Source: Leptidea sinapis
Taxonomy: Eukaryota > Arthropoda > Insecta > Lepidoptera > Pieridae
Assembly (NCBI RefSeq): GCF_905404315.1
Contig: NC_066296.1
Location: forward strand, 5,146,001-5,210,000
Length of the DNA stretch: 64,000 nt
Reading direction: 5' to 3'
Shown here: one piece after another, positions 53,240-63,790 of the stretch
How the letters are laid out: each line of letters starts with the position of its first letter
Numbering within the stretch: position 1 is the stretch's first letter
Notes under the pieces: generated by a model
Told to the model about the DNA's origin: nothing
The model's input: the letters and a program-made list of their open reading frames with translations, nothing else
Databases searched by the model: none
Position numbers and translations under genes: made by a program

Positions 53240-54951
53240 CCTGACGAGCATATGTAATCTAAGTTTATCTCAAGGCATTTTTCCTACTGCCTGGAAAATG
53301 GCTGCAATTGTTCCTATTCATAAGTCGGATAACAAATTGAATCCTACGAACTATAGATCGATTTTTTTATTAGGATCATTCTCAAAAATTTTGGAAAAAC
53401 TAGTACACAAGCGATTCACAAGTTTTCTTGACGCACATAAAATAATATCTGACAGACAATTCGGGTTTCGCACTAAAAAATCAATGGAAAACGCTGTAGA
53501 CTTAGTAACAAAAATTATTTCTTCCAAACTAGATAAGCAGCAAGCATGTATCGGTGTATTTTTAGACCTCGCGAAGGCTTTTGATACAGTCTGTATTCCT
53601 TTACTTTTACGAAAACTTGAGCTCCTAGGTATTCGAGGTAATTGCCTGAACTGGTTCAAAAGCTATTTAATATGCCGAACTCAGTGTGTTATCATGATCA
53701 TAAGAAAAGCAATCCAAGTACAATAGATTTTGGCGTCCCCCAAGGAAGTATATTAGGCCCCACGTTATTCCTTTTGTATATAAATGACATCAAAACTAAA
53801 GTATCCAGCTCTGACGTCATCTGTTATGCCGATGATACAGCTCTTTTATTTTACGGGAAAAACTGGGATACTGCACTACACACAGCGGAACAAGGAATGA
53901 GGAATATTTCAACTTGGCTACAAAATAATCTTCTCACCTTAAATCTCACCAAAACACAGTAAATCTGTTTCCATAAAACGAAAACTTCATCCCCTTGCCA
54001 CATTTTTGACATTATAGTCCACACATGTCCTGTTGCTCTATCTGGCCCTTGCTCTTGCAATAGTATAAGTAGAACTACTCATATAAAATACTTAGGAGTC
54101 GTCATGGACGAAAACTTAAACTTTAAGCCACATCTTAATACAACAGCGAAATGAGTCCGCAAGCTGATCTATATTTTTAAGAACTTACGCGCTTCGGCAT
54201 CTTTAAATCTGCTAAAAACCATTTATTTTGCAATCGGTTAATCTGTATTATCTTATTGTATGACCGTATGGGGAGGGGCGGCTACTTCACACATGATACT
54301 CTTAGAAAGAGCACAGAGAGCTGTCCTTAAAGTGATTTTTAAAAACCTATTAGATACCCAACACATAAACTATACAAAGACTTAGAACTTCTTTCTGTCC
54401 GAGGTATATTTATCTTGCGTGTTATGACAAGCATGCATAAGGAGGTCTTGAATTTGCCTAATTATAAAAACCTACAAGATAGCCGTTCGTACAAGATTCC
54501 AACACCAATAATAAATACAACATTTGCAAGTAGATTTAGCCCATTCTTACATACATATATGTATATACAACAAGATAAAATTTAAAATGTTCTATTTAAA
54601 ATTGCTCGGTCCATCAGGTCAAATTTAAAATACAGAGATGGTTACACACACTCACTTATGCAGACATGGAAGCTATTCTTAAAGTGATATCTTAGCATTC
54701 ATATAATGTTAATACTTTGTAACATGACTAATCAGATACTCACTCACACTCACCCTCACACACACACACGCGCACATACACACACAGAGATACACAGAGT
54801 GCACTTTTTGACCTTTCGGTTCATATTTCTTAACCTTGAATGTAAATTGGTTGCCTACAGGACAGGCTATACGCCTAGTGTAGGGACCAAATATAATGTA
54901 ATATTATGTGATAAAGTGTCTGTATATAATAAATAAATAAATAAATAAATA
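53240..54951 (+). mobile_element. LINE ORF2 reverse transcriptase, 5'-truncated, with (AAAT)n tail
   Basis: RT blocks in order: AWKMAAIVPIHKSDN, NPTNYRSIFLLGSFSKILEK, DRQFGFRTKKSMENAV, VFLDLAKAFDTVCIPLLLRK, after a frameshift GVPQGSILGPTLFLLYINDI, and the intact catalytic box CYADDTALLF at about 53821-53850. A further shift leads to HIKYLGVVMDENLNFKPHL and LERAQRAVLKVIFKN. Stops break each frame. It ends in a tail of AAAT repeats at 54927-54951. Dead but recent enough to read through. Confidence 0.85.
54735..54800 (+). repeat. CA-rich microsatellite
   Basis: Imperfect (CA)n with CACTCACACTCACCCTCACA and an ACACACAC core, inside the 3' region of the LINE at 53240-54951. Confidence 0.9.
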
Positions 54952-54954
54952 TTA

Positions 54955-56070
54955 TGTTTATTGCTTTTCAAAATACTCTCCTTTACATTTTAATTTTTTT
55001 TTTTTTCATGCGATCGAAATATTTTTTTAAAACAGGAGGACCACAGATCTGAAGGCATGTTTTCTACGTGCTGATTGAACGTCACTGCCTCTTCGGAATT
55101 GGTAAAAGTGAAACCTCTCATCAAATCTTTAATTTTGGGGAAATACATCACAGGTTAAGTCGGGGCTATGTATAGGATGGGTGATGAGTTGTACTTTTTC
55201 GGAAGCTAAAAATGACTTAGTTTTGTTGGCCGTGTGTGAAGAAGCGTTGTCATGATGTAGGAGATCGCAGCTTATTGGTCGTCTTTCGCCTTTTTTAACG
55301 CTCTTTTGATCATCAAGTGGAATTGTGCAGATGGGACCCGTAGCTGAGACAATAAATGCGATCATTTTTTATCAACGTTTCTCGCCTGCCTCACTTTTGT
55401 TGGCCTGTTCTCATTTTCAAACGTGAATAGGTTTTACAAGGTTGCTGTTTTTTTTTGAGTTCAAAATAATCCACTTTCCACGTTTCGACTCCTGTGACAA
55501 TGTCTTAAACAGCATTGGAACGTCTGTGGTCGTACTTCATTAAAATATGTGAGCACCATTCCACGCGAGCCCACTGCTCCGCTGTCAGTTCATGGGGGAT
55601 CCAACGACAACAAAGTTTCCGTACATTCAATTCTTCGTGTAAAATTATCTGAATTTGTCTCATACCAATAGCCAATAGCCCTCGAATTGTCTCATAGGTA
55701 ATCCGCGTGTTTTCTTCAATTAGCCGCTTAACAGTAGCCACATAATTTTCTTTGACGCCAGTTGAAGGCCGCCCTTCACGAAATTCCTCATGTAAAGAAA
55801 CCCGACCTCTCTCAAATTCAGCAAACCATCGCCACACGATGCTCAAGCAAGGTGTTTCTCTCCCAAAAGTATTTTGAAGACGAGCGGCACAGTCTTGCGG
55901 AGAGAGAGAGCTTATAAAATCATAAAAAAATCATCGCCCTAAAATCTTAATAACTTAATTCAATTTTTTTTGCGTACGTAGAACTTTGATGTGTGATAAG
56001 AAACAATTGACAAATGATTTTCCGCCAATTGTTTTTTTAATACTAAGAAGGTTGCAACGTTTCAAAAAAT
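54955..56070 (-). mobile_element. Mariner element with broken transposase
   Basis: The minus frame 55846-55505 gives WRWFAEFERGRVSLHEEFRE, GRPSTGVKENYVATVKRLIE and RKLCCRWIPHELTAEQ, the DNA-binding half of a mariner transposase including a WVPHEL-like motif (here WIPHEL). Frame 55365-55129 gives LLHHDNASSHTANKTK and HPIHSPDLTCD, the second and third catalytic Asp blocks, with one codon fewer between them than the usual DD34D spacing. The region of the first Asp is damaged. Inactive. Confidence 0.75.
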
Positions 56071-56529
56071 ATAATATTCGAAATTCAAATTGTTCCGATT
56101 AGCTAGAATTGCAAAACTTTACGTGTTCCCCATGTATTCATATTAAAATGAATAAAAATTTAAGTGCAGTAAACACGTGTTTTCTGTAACGTAACGTCGA
56201 GAATTCGCTGCCAAATCATTTATCAGAATGATGCACATTCTGGACAGCAATTGTCCAATATATACAAAACAAATTACTTTGTAAGGTGCTGCTTCCAACA
56301 TATGAATCGTGTTTAAATAAATTATTTCAGAAAAAGTTGTAAAGAATACTCCGTATAAATAAAAATTATCGTATATTGGATGCATCCCCTATAGAGCTTG
56401 AATTCTTGTTTGTGTAAGGACGCTTCGTCAACATGATGGTCGTGATTACTGTAACAATTAGATATTGCATCCAACAAGATATACAATGATTTATTAACTA
56501 TAACAAGCCGTACAAATGATTTAAGTTTT

Positions 56530-56642
56530 CTTTAGTGTTAATTCCGCCAATATTTGTTTTTAAAACAATTCGACACGTGTTTCGCCTCTACACGAGGCAT
56601 CCTCAGGACGTGTTGTCTCGCCAAAATCTGGCACGAGACTGA
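56530..56642 (-). mobile_element. Penelope-like element, 3' part (left of the nested LINE)
   Basis: On the minus strand this continues directly from 59111 once the LINE and its target duplication are removed. It holds TCAGTCTCGTGCCAGATTTT and then the hammerhead ribozyme core. Confidence 0.7.
56564..56614 (-). ncRNA. Type I hammerhead ribozyme motif in a Penelope-like element
   Basis: Minus strand, 5' to 3': CTGAGGA (core CUGANGA), one extra U, stem II GCCTC-GTGTA-GAGGC, GAAA, a palindromic stem III CACGTG, then UC, making the usual GUC cleavage triplet, with cleavage expected between 56572 and 56571. Stem I forms from AACACGTC before the core and GAATTGTT after the cut: two outer blocks pair, with a 2x2 internal loop between. 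A very short palindromic stem III is known from Penelope-like elements, where such ribozymes work as dimers. Activity is inferred. Confidence 0.7.
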
Positions 56643-56740
56643 ATCAAATGAGTTTTTTTTTTTTTTTTTTGCGCCCAGACAAAGGGAAAGGGCTACCCTC
56701 CGGGATTACGAAGGGAGGGAGGTGGTGAATGCTCATGCAT

Positions 56741-56767
56741 ACCAACGCAGCCTAAGGCTGCGTTGGT
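56741..56767 (-). promoter_or_regulatory. 3' hairpin of the Gag-only LINE
   Basis: A perfect 12-bp inverted repeat, ACCAACGCAGCC / GGCTGCGTTGGT, with a 3-nt loop, about 70 nt before the poly(A). A second 16-bp palindrome CACTCCCTAGGGAGTG lies at 56895-56910. LINE RTs of some families recognise such 3' stem-loops. The function here is inferred. Confidence 0.55.
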
Positions 56768-57136
56768 TATGTGGGACTCACGTAAGAACCTAAGTGCCTA
56801 CCCACTAAACACCACCTGAGGTTGGCTTTGGGCAGTGTGCCCTCTAAGCCTTCATCGTAGGCGACCATCTCTCGGGGAAGAGAGGCGCAAGCGGCACTCC
56901 CTAGGGAGTGTTCGCTGGGAATGCACAGAAGGTGCTGTCTAATAGAGACTTGGCGACATCAGAAGGATGATCACAAACGGGAGGTGAGTCTACATGTATC
57001 TGGTACCTGTCAATCCAGGTCAGACGAAAGATTGAGAGAGGAGAAATTTAAAAATAGTGATTTGGTTAGATCGAGTGATACGCTCCTAGGCTTCACTCGT
57101 ACCGCACTATGTGGTAAGCGTTAAGCGCTTTAGGAA

Positions 57137-58702
57137 TTACAAGGAGGCCACCAAATGGTGGTGCTCCGCCAGCGCAAAGAGGCGCTCCTTGGAGGACTTA
57201 GCCGTCCTGAGTTTCCGTGCCAGGACGGATATTTCTTTAATGTCGACTTCGCCTAGTGAGGCGTAAATCTCTTCCAGGTCTTTCAGGGTGCTTTGCACCT
57301 GTGATTGAGCCTGGGGAGGTACTGCCCGCCTGGGGCCACTGAAGGTGGCCGGGGCGGGGCGGGAGTAGACATTGAATGCCTGAGAGGGAGGGGCTGGTTG
57401 TCTCCATGAGGTGGAGAGTTGGGGCCCGACAGTTATATTCCTCATATGAGGAAAGTGGGATTGGGTGAGGTTAGAGGCCAGAGGTGGCCTTTGTTTTGGC
57501 GGCCTGGAAGTTTGCTTATTAGCAGCCTTCGGGGCGGAACGAGGGGCACAAGGGCATCCGCGATAATTCGCGGTATGGCCCTCCTGCCCGCAGAGCACGC
57601 ATGCGGGAGGTGTTACCTCGTCGCGAGTGCGTTTGCACTCTTTGGTGCTGTGGGGTTCGAGGCACTTTACGCACCTGGGAGGAGCAGAGCAGTTTGCCGC
57701 TGCGTGGCCATACATCTGGCAGCGGTGACATTGGCCGGGGAACCCCCGCTTGTGTGGGGCTTCCACACGTATGTTGGAGAGCCCACATATGGTGAACTCT
57801 CCTTTGAAAAGTTCCCTGGCTTCAGGGACGTTAGTTTGAATGACTAACGCTAACGGATATTTCTTTCCGGTACGGCTGTACATTTTATGTGCAGCCTCGA
57901 CCGGAAAGCCTTTCTTGACAAGGTCCTCCTGTATGAGCTCATTAGAGAGCTCGTACGGGAGGCCTCGGAGGACAGCCTTGACCTTGCGCTCTTCCGGGAG
58001 CGCATAGGTGTGGTAAGGCACGTTGTTACGCGAGAGGAGGAGGGTGAGGTTGCGGAAGTCGTCCGTGGTCGGTACGACTATGCGTATTGCCTCACCTGTG
58101 TTTGAGGCACGGGTGTATCGCACCTTGTGATCGGTGCAAAGTTGGGCTACATAAGTCCACTTTGCCTTATCACGGAGAAAGATAGGCGGTGGAGGCTTGT
58201 TGCTAGGGTGGACGGGCGAGCGTGTCGCCGGTTGGCAAGAGGAGGGGACCGAGTCCGGTGGTAAACTAATGTCGAGGGACATTAATGGAACTGGGTGGGA
58301 AGAGGAGGTTGAAACCTTGTCAGACGCGACGCGCTTGGCCTGACGCTTCTTTCTGGACTGAACCAGTTGGAATGAATCGTCTGAGGGACGATAGGGACGG
58401 AGAGAGGTGTCGCGTACGGAACCAGTGAGAGTTCCGTTATCTGATTCCTCCGAGGAGGAATGGACTGGCCGCTTGCGGCCGCAGGAGGCGGAGTCGGAGA
58501 ACTCCATGTCCTCGGACGCGGGTTTGTGAGCGGAGGGCTCATCGGGGGACACGGGAGAGTCAGCAAGGGGCTGACTTTGAGAGTTAATCGCGGTGGAGAT
58601 GAAGATATCGAGAAACGTCTGGTCGACGTGGATATTTGCAGCTTTAAGTAAAGCCGCAATCTGGATTAAAAGGGCGTTGCGAGGGTCCGCTGATGGAGCC
58701 AT
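57137..58702 (-). CDS. Gag-like LINE ORF1 protein, 521 aa, intact
   Basis: A nucleic acid-binding ORF1 protein of a Jockey-type LINE, expected to coat element RNA. The start MAPSADPRNALLIQ (ATG at 58700-58702) follows a 408-nt 5' UTR. Residues about 45-190 are low-complexity, Ser/Pro-rich with basic stretches (SRKKRQAKR). About 190-300 is the conserved domain before the zinc knuckles (AVLRGLPYELSNELIQEDL, KMYSRTGKKYPLALVIQ). About 335-395 carry three CCHC-type knuckles: CHRCQMYGHAAANC, CVKCLEPHSTKEC and CVLCGQEGHTANYRGC. A Pro/Gln-rich stretch and a predicted helical end (STLKDLEEIYASLGEVDIKE) follow. No stop or frameshift is present, so it is recent or under selection. Its GC content is clearly above its surroundings. 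Confidence 0.9.
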   Translation of the reverse strand: MAPSADPRNALLIQIAALLKAANIHVDQTFLDIFISTAINSQSQPLADSPVSPDEPSAHKPASEDMEFSDSASCGRKRPVHSSSEESDNGTLTGSVRDTSLRPYRPSDDSFQLVQSRKKRQAKRVASDKVSTSSSHPVPLMSLDISLPPDSVPSSCQPATRSPVHPSNKPPPPIFLRDKAKWTYVAQLCTDHKVRYTRASNTGEAIRIVVPTTDDFRNLTLLLSRNNVPYHTYALPEERKVKAVLRGLPYELSNELIQEDLVKKGFPVEAAHKMYSRTGKKYPLALVIQTNVPEARELFKGEFTICGLSNIRVEAPHKRGFPGQCHRCQMYGHAAANCSAPPRCVKCLEPHSTKECKRTRDEVTPPACVLCGQEGHTANYRGCPCAPRSAPKAANKQTSRPPKQRPPLASNLTQSHFPHMRNITVGPQLSTSWRQPAPPSQAFNVYSRPAPATFSGPRRAVPPQAQSQVQSTLKDLEEIYASLGEVDIKEISVLARKLRTAKSSKERLFALAEHHHLVASL

Positions 58703-59068
58703 ACTGATGGAGAAGCCTCCCCGCCGAGGGCAGGGAGCAATGGGGGTAAGAAGTGGCGCGGCTATCCCTAATGGTTATAGCCGCGAACCGTCACCCTTGG
58801 GAAAGCCCAAGTGCAATGGGATCGGGTCGTCCGGTTTCTCTCAGGTCAGGAGGCCTGAGAAACGCACCGGGTCAACGTTAGCCGAGTTAGTTGTCACCGT
58901 TAGGTATCCTTCAGCTCAACCGCGATCGCACGCAACTCACTTACTACAACAAAAATTGCTGTAAGCAAGCTGCGGGCCGGAACGAATACCACACGCAGCG
59001 GAGCTGCGTAGCGTAGCACTGGGCGTAGCGTGGTGGCGTAGCGGAGCGTGAGCACAGGCGCGTGTAGT

Positions 59069-59102
59069 TGTCTGCTCGGCGCGGGGGCCGAGACGAGAAT
59101 GA
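59069..59102 (-). promoter_or_regulatory. Jockey-type internal promoter (Inr + DPE)
   Basis: On the minus strand TCATTC (59102-59097) fits the arthropod initiator TCA(+1)KTY exactly. Counting its A as +1, AGACA at 59073-59069 is at +28 to +32 and fits the DPE consensus RGWYV. This spacing is what TATA-less Jockey-clade LINEs use to transcribe themselves. The start lies 10 nt inside the element end defined by the target duplication. Confidence 0.6.
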
Positions 59103-59110
59103 CGGTGGTG

Positions 59111-59490
59111 ATCAAATGAGCCGGAAGCCGCTCTTTTATACCCTCGTCCCATGACATGACGCGCTGTGATTGGTCGGCTGTTGTGACGTATTACCCCCGG
59201 AAGAGACACGTAACAAAGGTGATGGGACTAAATTTGTTTGTTCATTCAACAATGTAAACATGTTATTTTTGTGTTTTATTATTTCTAATTGCTCTAACAC
59301 ATTTAAGCGAAATCCTTTTTCACATGTATGTAAAATATTAAAATTATTATTGTTTCCGAGTGAGTGACCTGTATCAATTAAATGTTTCGCGAAGTGTGAT
59401 TTTTCGGGATGATTATTCCTAAATGCGGCAATATGTTCCTTTAATCCCTGAGCGAAAGGTAGGTAAAGGGTAAACTCACTAATCTCAGAC
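59111..59490 (-). mobile_element. Penelope-like element, GIY-YIG-region C-terminus
   Basis: The minus frame reads FTLYLPFAQGLKEHIAAFRN, then PEKSHFAKHLIDTGHSL, HTCEKGFRLNVLEQLEIIKH and FTLLNEQTNLVPSPLLR, with the stop at about 59137. This is the endonuclease region and C-terminus of Penelope-like retroelements (F-A-x-H-L; L-x-x-L-E-x-x-E-I). It is cut at its 5' end near 59490. Its 3' part continues at 56642 across the nested LINE. Confidence 0.75.
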
Positions 59491-59499
59491 TGAGCGTAA

Positions 59500-60480
59500 T
59501 TTTTTCAGTGGGTCTTATGAAGATGTGCTACATTGAATTTACTTGATGTCACAAAAACGTTAGAACTTTTCCGACCAAGACAATCCACTTCGGACACTCC
59601 GAAGCTGAGGGCTCTTTGAATTAATTGGCTACGGGCCCCGCGCTTGCGTTATCCAGCACTGAAGGATACTATAACTTAAATGACTTTTTTAATGATATCA
59701 GCCTAGCGAAACTCTCTAAGAAAAAAGCGATTCACTCGATTGTATGAAACGGCCAGTCATTGATAGATTGACAGATGAAATCCACTATGTTTTAAGCATT
59801 TTTTCGCTTCCAAACTTAGCCGGATAATACTTCGTCGCCAGTCGCCATACTGTAATAATAATTACTACTACTATTTCAAACTTATGTCAAATCACTGCAC
59901 GTTTCATACCAAACTAAATTTAAACTCAGGCAGTCCCACCTCTTATTACGTAGTATTTACAACCTCTTTAAATGATACCACAGATTGGGAATGTAGCGAC
60001 CGCCCACAGGCAAATTAATACTAAATTTCATCGTACGAATTTATATTATAACGAAATTATATTTTAAAAAAGCCCGCTGAGTTTATTGCGCCCGTTACAT
60101 CTGAGATATACTATTACAAATAGTGGGGTAGTAGTTTCTGACGGTCAATAAGTGCTTTTAAACCCTTTTTTTTGAATAAAAATATCCGAATTCAAATTGT
60201 ATTGCTGCATCGATGCAGCCTCGATTAATGTCAGAATAAAATTTGGAAAATTTGTGTCAAGAACATTTGCTTGCTATCGCTAATGTTGCTCGAAGATAAA
60301 AATATGAGTTTAATTTTAGTTCGTCGTAGTTATCTTAAATAATATACAGGTACATATTATGATCTATATTTGAGAGCAAGGCTTGGAGAATAATTGTCAT
60401 GGCTATATATTATTTGTTAAAATAACAGACTTAATTGAAAATACCATTAATATACTAAGCACAAACTACCACAAATGATC
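59500..60480. other. No gene recognised; short repeat at 59700-59745
   Basis: GCCTAGCGAAACTCTCTAAG and AAAAAAGCGATTCACTCGAT recur near the right edge at 63912-63955. Nothing else is assigned. Confidence 0.45.
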
Positions 60481-60539
60481 GCTGTCCACATATTTATCAG
60501 TTTTTTCTCTTGGTTGCACCGCACTCTGTCGTCGACACA

Positions 60540-60765
60540 ACCACAGACTGCGGTTTTGAAGGAACTTTCTTCCACGTACTACAAAGCTGTGGAATGAGCT
60601 TACTTTTACGGTATTTCCGGGAAGATATGACATCGGTACCTCCAAAAAATGTGCGTACACTTTCCTTAAAGGCCGGCAACGCTCCTGTGATTCCTGGGCG
60701 GTGGTGATCACTTAACACCAGGTGACCTGTGCGCTCGTTTGTCCTCCTTTTCCATAAAAATAAAA
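60540..60765 (+). mobile_element. CR1/Jockey-like LINE ORF2 end and 3' UTR
   Basis: The plus frame reads RNFLPRTTKLWNELTFTVFP, GRYDIGTSKKCAYTFLKGRQ and ends shortly after. The 3' UTR GTGACCTGTGCGCTCGTTTG follows. It is the same 3' end as at 2795-2945 and, inverted, 18062-18300. It is 5'-truncated. Confidence 0.8.
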
Positions 60766-60769
60766 TAGA

Positions 60770-63000
60770 GGTCTAGGTTATCTGTGGTGTTAAGCAACAG
60801 GATTTATTTATTGGTATAACACAATTATTAATATGATAACGAGTGTCGAAATTGTTTTTTCATAAATTTTCTGTCAGATTTTGCCATTTTTCTATTCTGC
60901 CTTAACGTTACCTCAAGGGATTGTTTTTTAACTAGTGTTTTACCCTTTCAGCGTTTCTCTGTTGTCCACTTTTGTTTTTTTATGGAAATTATAAATTTTG
61001 AATAATTTTAAATTGTGTTGGAAATGTACAACGGTTCCATTTTTTTTTTGTTTTATGTGTTTAACTTAATACGTAAATATCCTTCCCTACTCTGTGGTTT
61101 TACTTATAGTACTGGCTGTATGGGCTCGAACCCTTTGCCTGTTTTGCCTAACAAAAATTTGACGCCATGTCAATAAAAAAGTTCCGATTATTAAATAACA
61201 TCTCTTTACAAAAACCGTATTCTAATTGGTAAGAGTATTCACTATTCATAAGAACGTCAACAAAATGCTGGTTCTACCACCAACATAGATCTTCTTAGGC
61301 CTTGTCCTGGAAATCCAGCAAAAGATCTTCTCCTCTCTCACTCGCCTCGCCACACAAACTGGTATCCGATCTGTTCGATATATCCGGATCCGGCCACATC
61401 GCCCTCACTGTAGCCGAAATGAAAATGATAAGAAATAAAAATGAGGTCATCTGAGGGACATGCGTCACATTTTTCGTTTGTTAAAAAAAAAATAAAAAAA
61501 ATCTTTGTTGTAAAAACTTAACTTTGTTGTAAATCTTTGTAGTTATTAGGGGTTTTCTTAATGTAGATTTTTGACGCATTTAATCTATTTTGGGTTAATG
61601 CGTCTCCTATGAATAACTTTCAAACGAGATAGTTTTTGACGTTAAAACGATCTTTAGTAGCTCATTTTTGAAATTCAGAATTCACATATACGTTCCTATG
61701 TTAAAAAGGAGCAAAAAATTAGTCCACTAGAGGCATTTCAATTCACATAGGGAAAATGCGTTACATTTCTCTATGACGCATTTACTCAACGATCAATCCA
61801 GGTGCGCTCAATATTAAAGAATATTATATACTCATATGAAAACTTGAGCTAAGGCAAGCAGTATACCAGTGAATAAGAATTTTTTTTTCAAAAATATAGC
61901 ATTTTTATACAATCTAATTTTAATATTTAATTAACAACCATACAAATTAACCATACAAGCTAACCCTGTAAAGTATTTTTACAGAATGACCTAAATGAAC
62001 ACAAGTCTTTCAATAAAAAGTACCATATTGACACCGTAAAATTTAGCTTCTTAATACAACCTTCGCAACCCATATTCACAGTTAAAATAAAATGAGGACT
62101 AAATGTATCCTCGTTTTGGGTTTCACCATAACCAAAATATTTTCTGGATTGAAGGAAGTGGGTTTTATGCCATGGAAAAGTCGCTGATTTATGTAAGTAA
62201 TCTTAAGATACTTAAATCATAGGTTGTCAAAAAATTTATCTATATCCATACAGGTTAATATTACCATTGCAATCGTTTATTTTAAACTTATCTACTCGTA
62301 TAAAATGTATCTGAAATCGAAATTAAAATGTTGTGAAGTATTTGAAAAAACAATGACTTTTACATCTGCACTGCAAAACGTTTCTTACAGGAACGTATAA
62401 AACAAATAAAAACTATACAAGTATTGACTTTTAAAAAAGGATGAGCACCTATGAGATCGGGGTCAATGCTTTACACAGATGCATTTACCCAAAAAAACAG
62501 ACGCATTCAGCCTAAAATTTCTTGTCATAACCTAAAATTTACAATTATCATACCTGAACTATTACAATGTTTAGAATCAAAATAACTACGTTTACAGACG
62601 AGCAAACATGTACTGCGTATTTGGAATACATAATCTTATAAAAAATCAATCAGAAACCATTGATTTTTATTGATTGAAAGCACTCTCCTCTCGCTGCTCT
62701 TCTTGCGCAAAAATTAGTAATTTTTAAAAACGTAGGTTTGTCAAATTTCCGACGTACAACGCGATCTGTTTCTATTTTAAGTGAGGAATATAGTTTAAAC
62801 GGCTACCTCTAAATAGATGAAGTTGTTGCATTTCAATTAGTTTTTGAGAAATGGAAAAAAAGCAGCTTTTACCCTATTGACGCATTTCCCTCAGTTGACC
62901 TTAAATATAAAAGCCATTATTTATACTTCATCAAATTAACTTATATATTGAAGTAAATATTAATTAGAACTAAATTAACTATACTAAATAATTTAGGTAG
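60770..63000. other. AT-rich stretch, no gene seen
   Basis: No frame over 60 codons with recognisable content. GGGCTCGAACCCTTTGCCTG near 61115 matches the repeat at 22085-22600. Confidence 0.5.
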
Positions 63001-63080
63001 TAGTTGCCTCTACGGCTAAGGCCTCCCCTAAGCATTTCCATAGTTGCCTCTACGGCTAAGGCCTCCCCTAAGCATTTCCA
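63001..63080. repeat. Perfect 40-bp tandem duplication
   Basis: The unit beginning TAGTTGCCTCTACGGCTAAG and ending AGCATTTCCA occurs twice with no difference. The following text to about 63240 looks like an old inverted LINE fragment, so the duplication is within transposon sequence. Confidence 0.95.
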
Positions 63081-63504
63081 ATACGCTCTATCTCTGGCTC
63101 ATCTTATCCAGTCTGGTCCAACTCTTTCAGTAAAAATATCACTCCAACTTTTCTTTTCCATTCCGTAACTCTTTTCGTCCATTTTGAATCATCTAACCTG
63201 CCCAGACAAATTTTAGCCGTCTGCTCCTTTGTTGGCATCCGTGAGTTTAGTTTTCTCTCTAATATTATATTTATTGTTTATTTTCCTGTGATTCGGATGC
63301 CTTAAAAATAATATATGGTCAAAAATTAATTAAACTATTGTTTCTCAACATATTTTCCGTACATTTTTCCGTACACTCAGAATTATGTACATACCATCCT
63401 TCACTTAGGAGTCACTTTTATTCTTCATGGGTGCACTCTTTATTTCTGGAACTGATCACATATCTATATTACTTCCTTTTCGCTATCAACAGCTAGAATT
63501 TTTT

Positions 63505-63790
63505 ATGAAAATAAAGGACGAGACGAGCAGGACGTTCAGCTGATGGTAATTGATACGCCGTACCCATTACAAAAACCCAATAATTCTGAGCGGCACTACA
63601 ATTGCGCTCGTCACCTTGAGACATAAGATGTGAAGTCTCATTTGTCCAGTAATTTCGCTAGCTACGGCACCCTTCAGACCTAAACACAGTAATGTTTACA
63701 CATTACTGCTTCACAGCAGAAATAGGCACCGTTGTGGTACCCATAATCTAGCCGGCTTCCTGTGCAAAAGAGCCTCCCACTGGTAGATAC
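63505..63790 (+). repeat. SINE-like repeat, copy 6 (nearly full length)
   Basis: AAAGGACGAGACGAGCAGGA, TTCTGAGCGGCACTACAATT, AGTAATTTCGCTAGCTACGG and CATAATCTAGCCGGCTTCCT, in the family order. No coding sequence. Confidence 0.85.

Larger units (their letters stand above)
56653..59110 (-). mobile_element. Full-length non-autonomous Jockey-like LINE with ORF1 only
   Basis: 2,458 bp read from the minus strand: 5' UTR (59110-58703), intact ORF1 (58702-57137), 3' UTR (57136-56671) and an 18-nt poly(A) (56670-56653). A perfect 10-bp target duplication, ATCAAATGAG on the plus strand, lies at 56643-56652 and 59111-59120. There is no endonuclease, reverse transcriptase or RNase H sequence anywhere. 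It is inserted in a Penelope-like element. It must rely on another LINE for movement, either as an internal-deletion derivative or as an independent Gag-only family like Drosophila HeT-A. Confidence 0.85.

Noticed and set aside
57419..57847. 142-codon plus-strand frame inside the Gag-only LINE
   Set aside because: It is the opposite-strand shadow of the intact ORF1; its GC-rich composition keeps stops rare in all frames.
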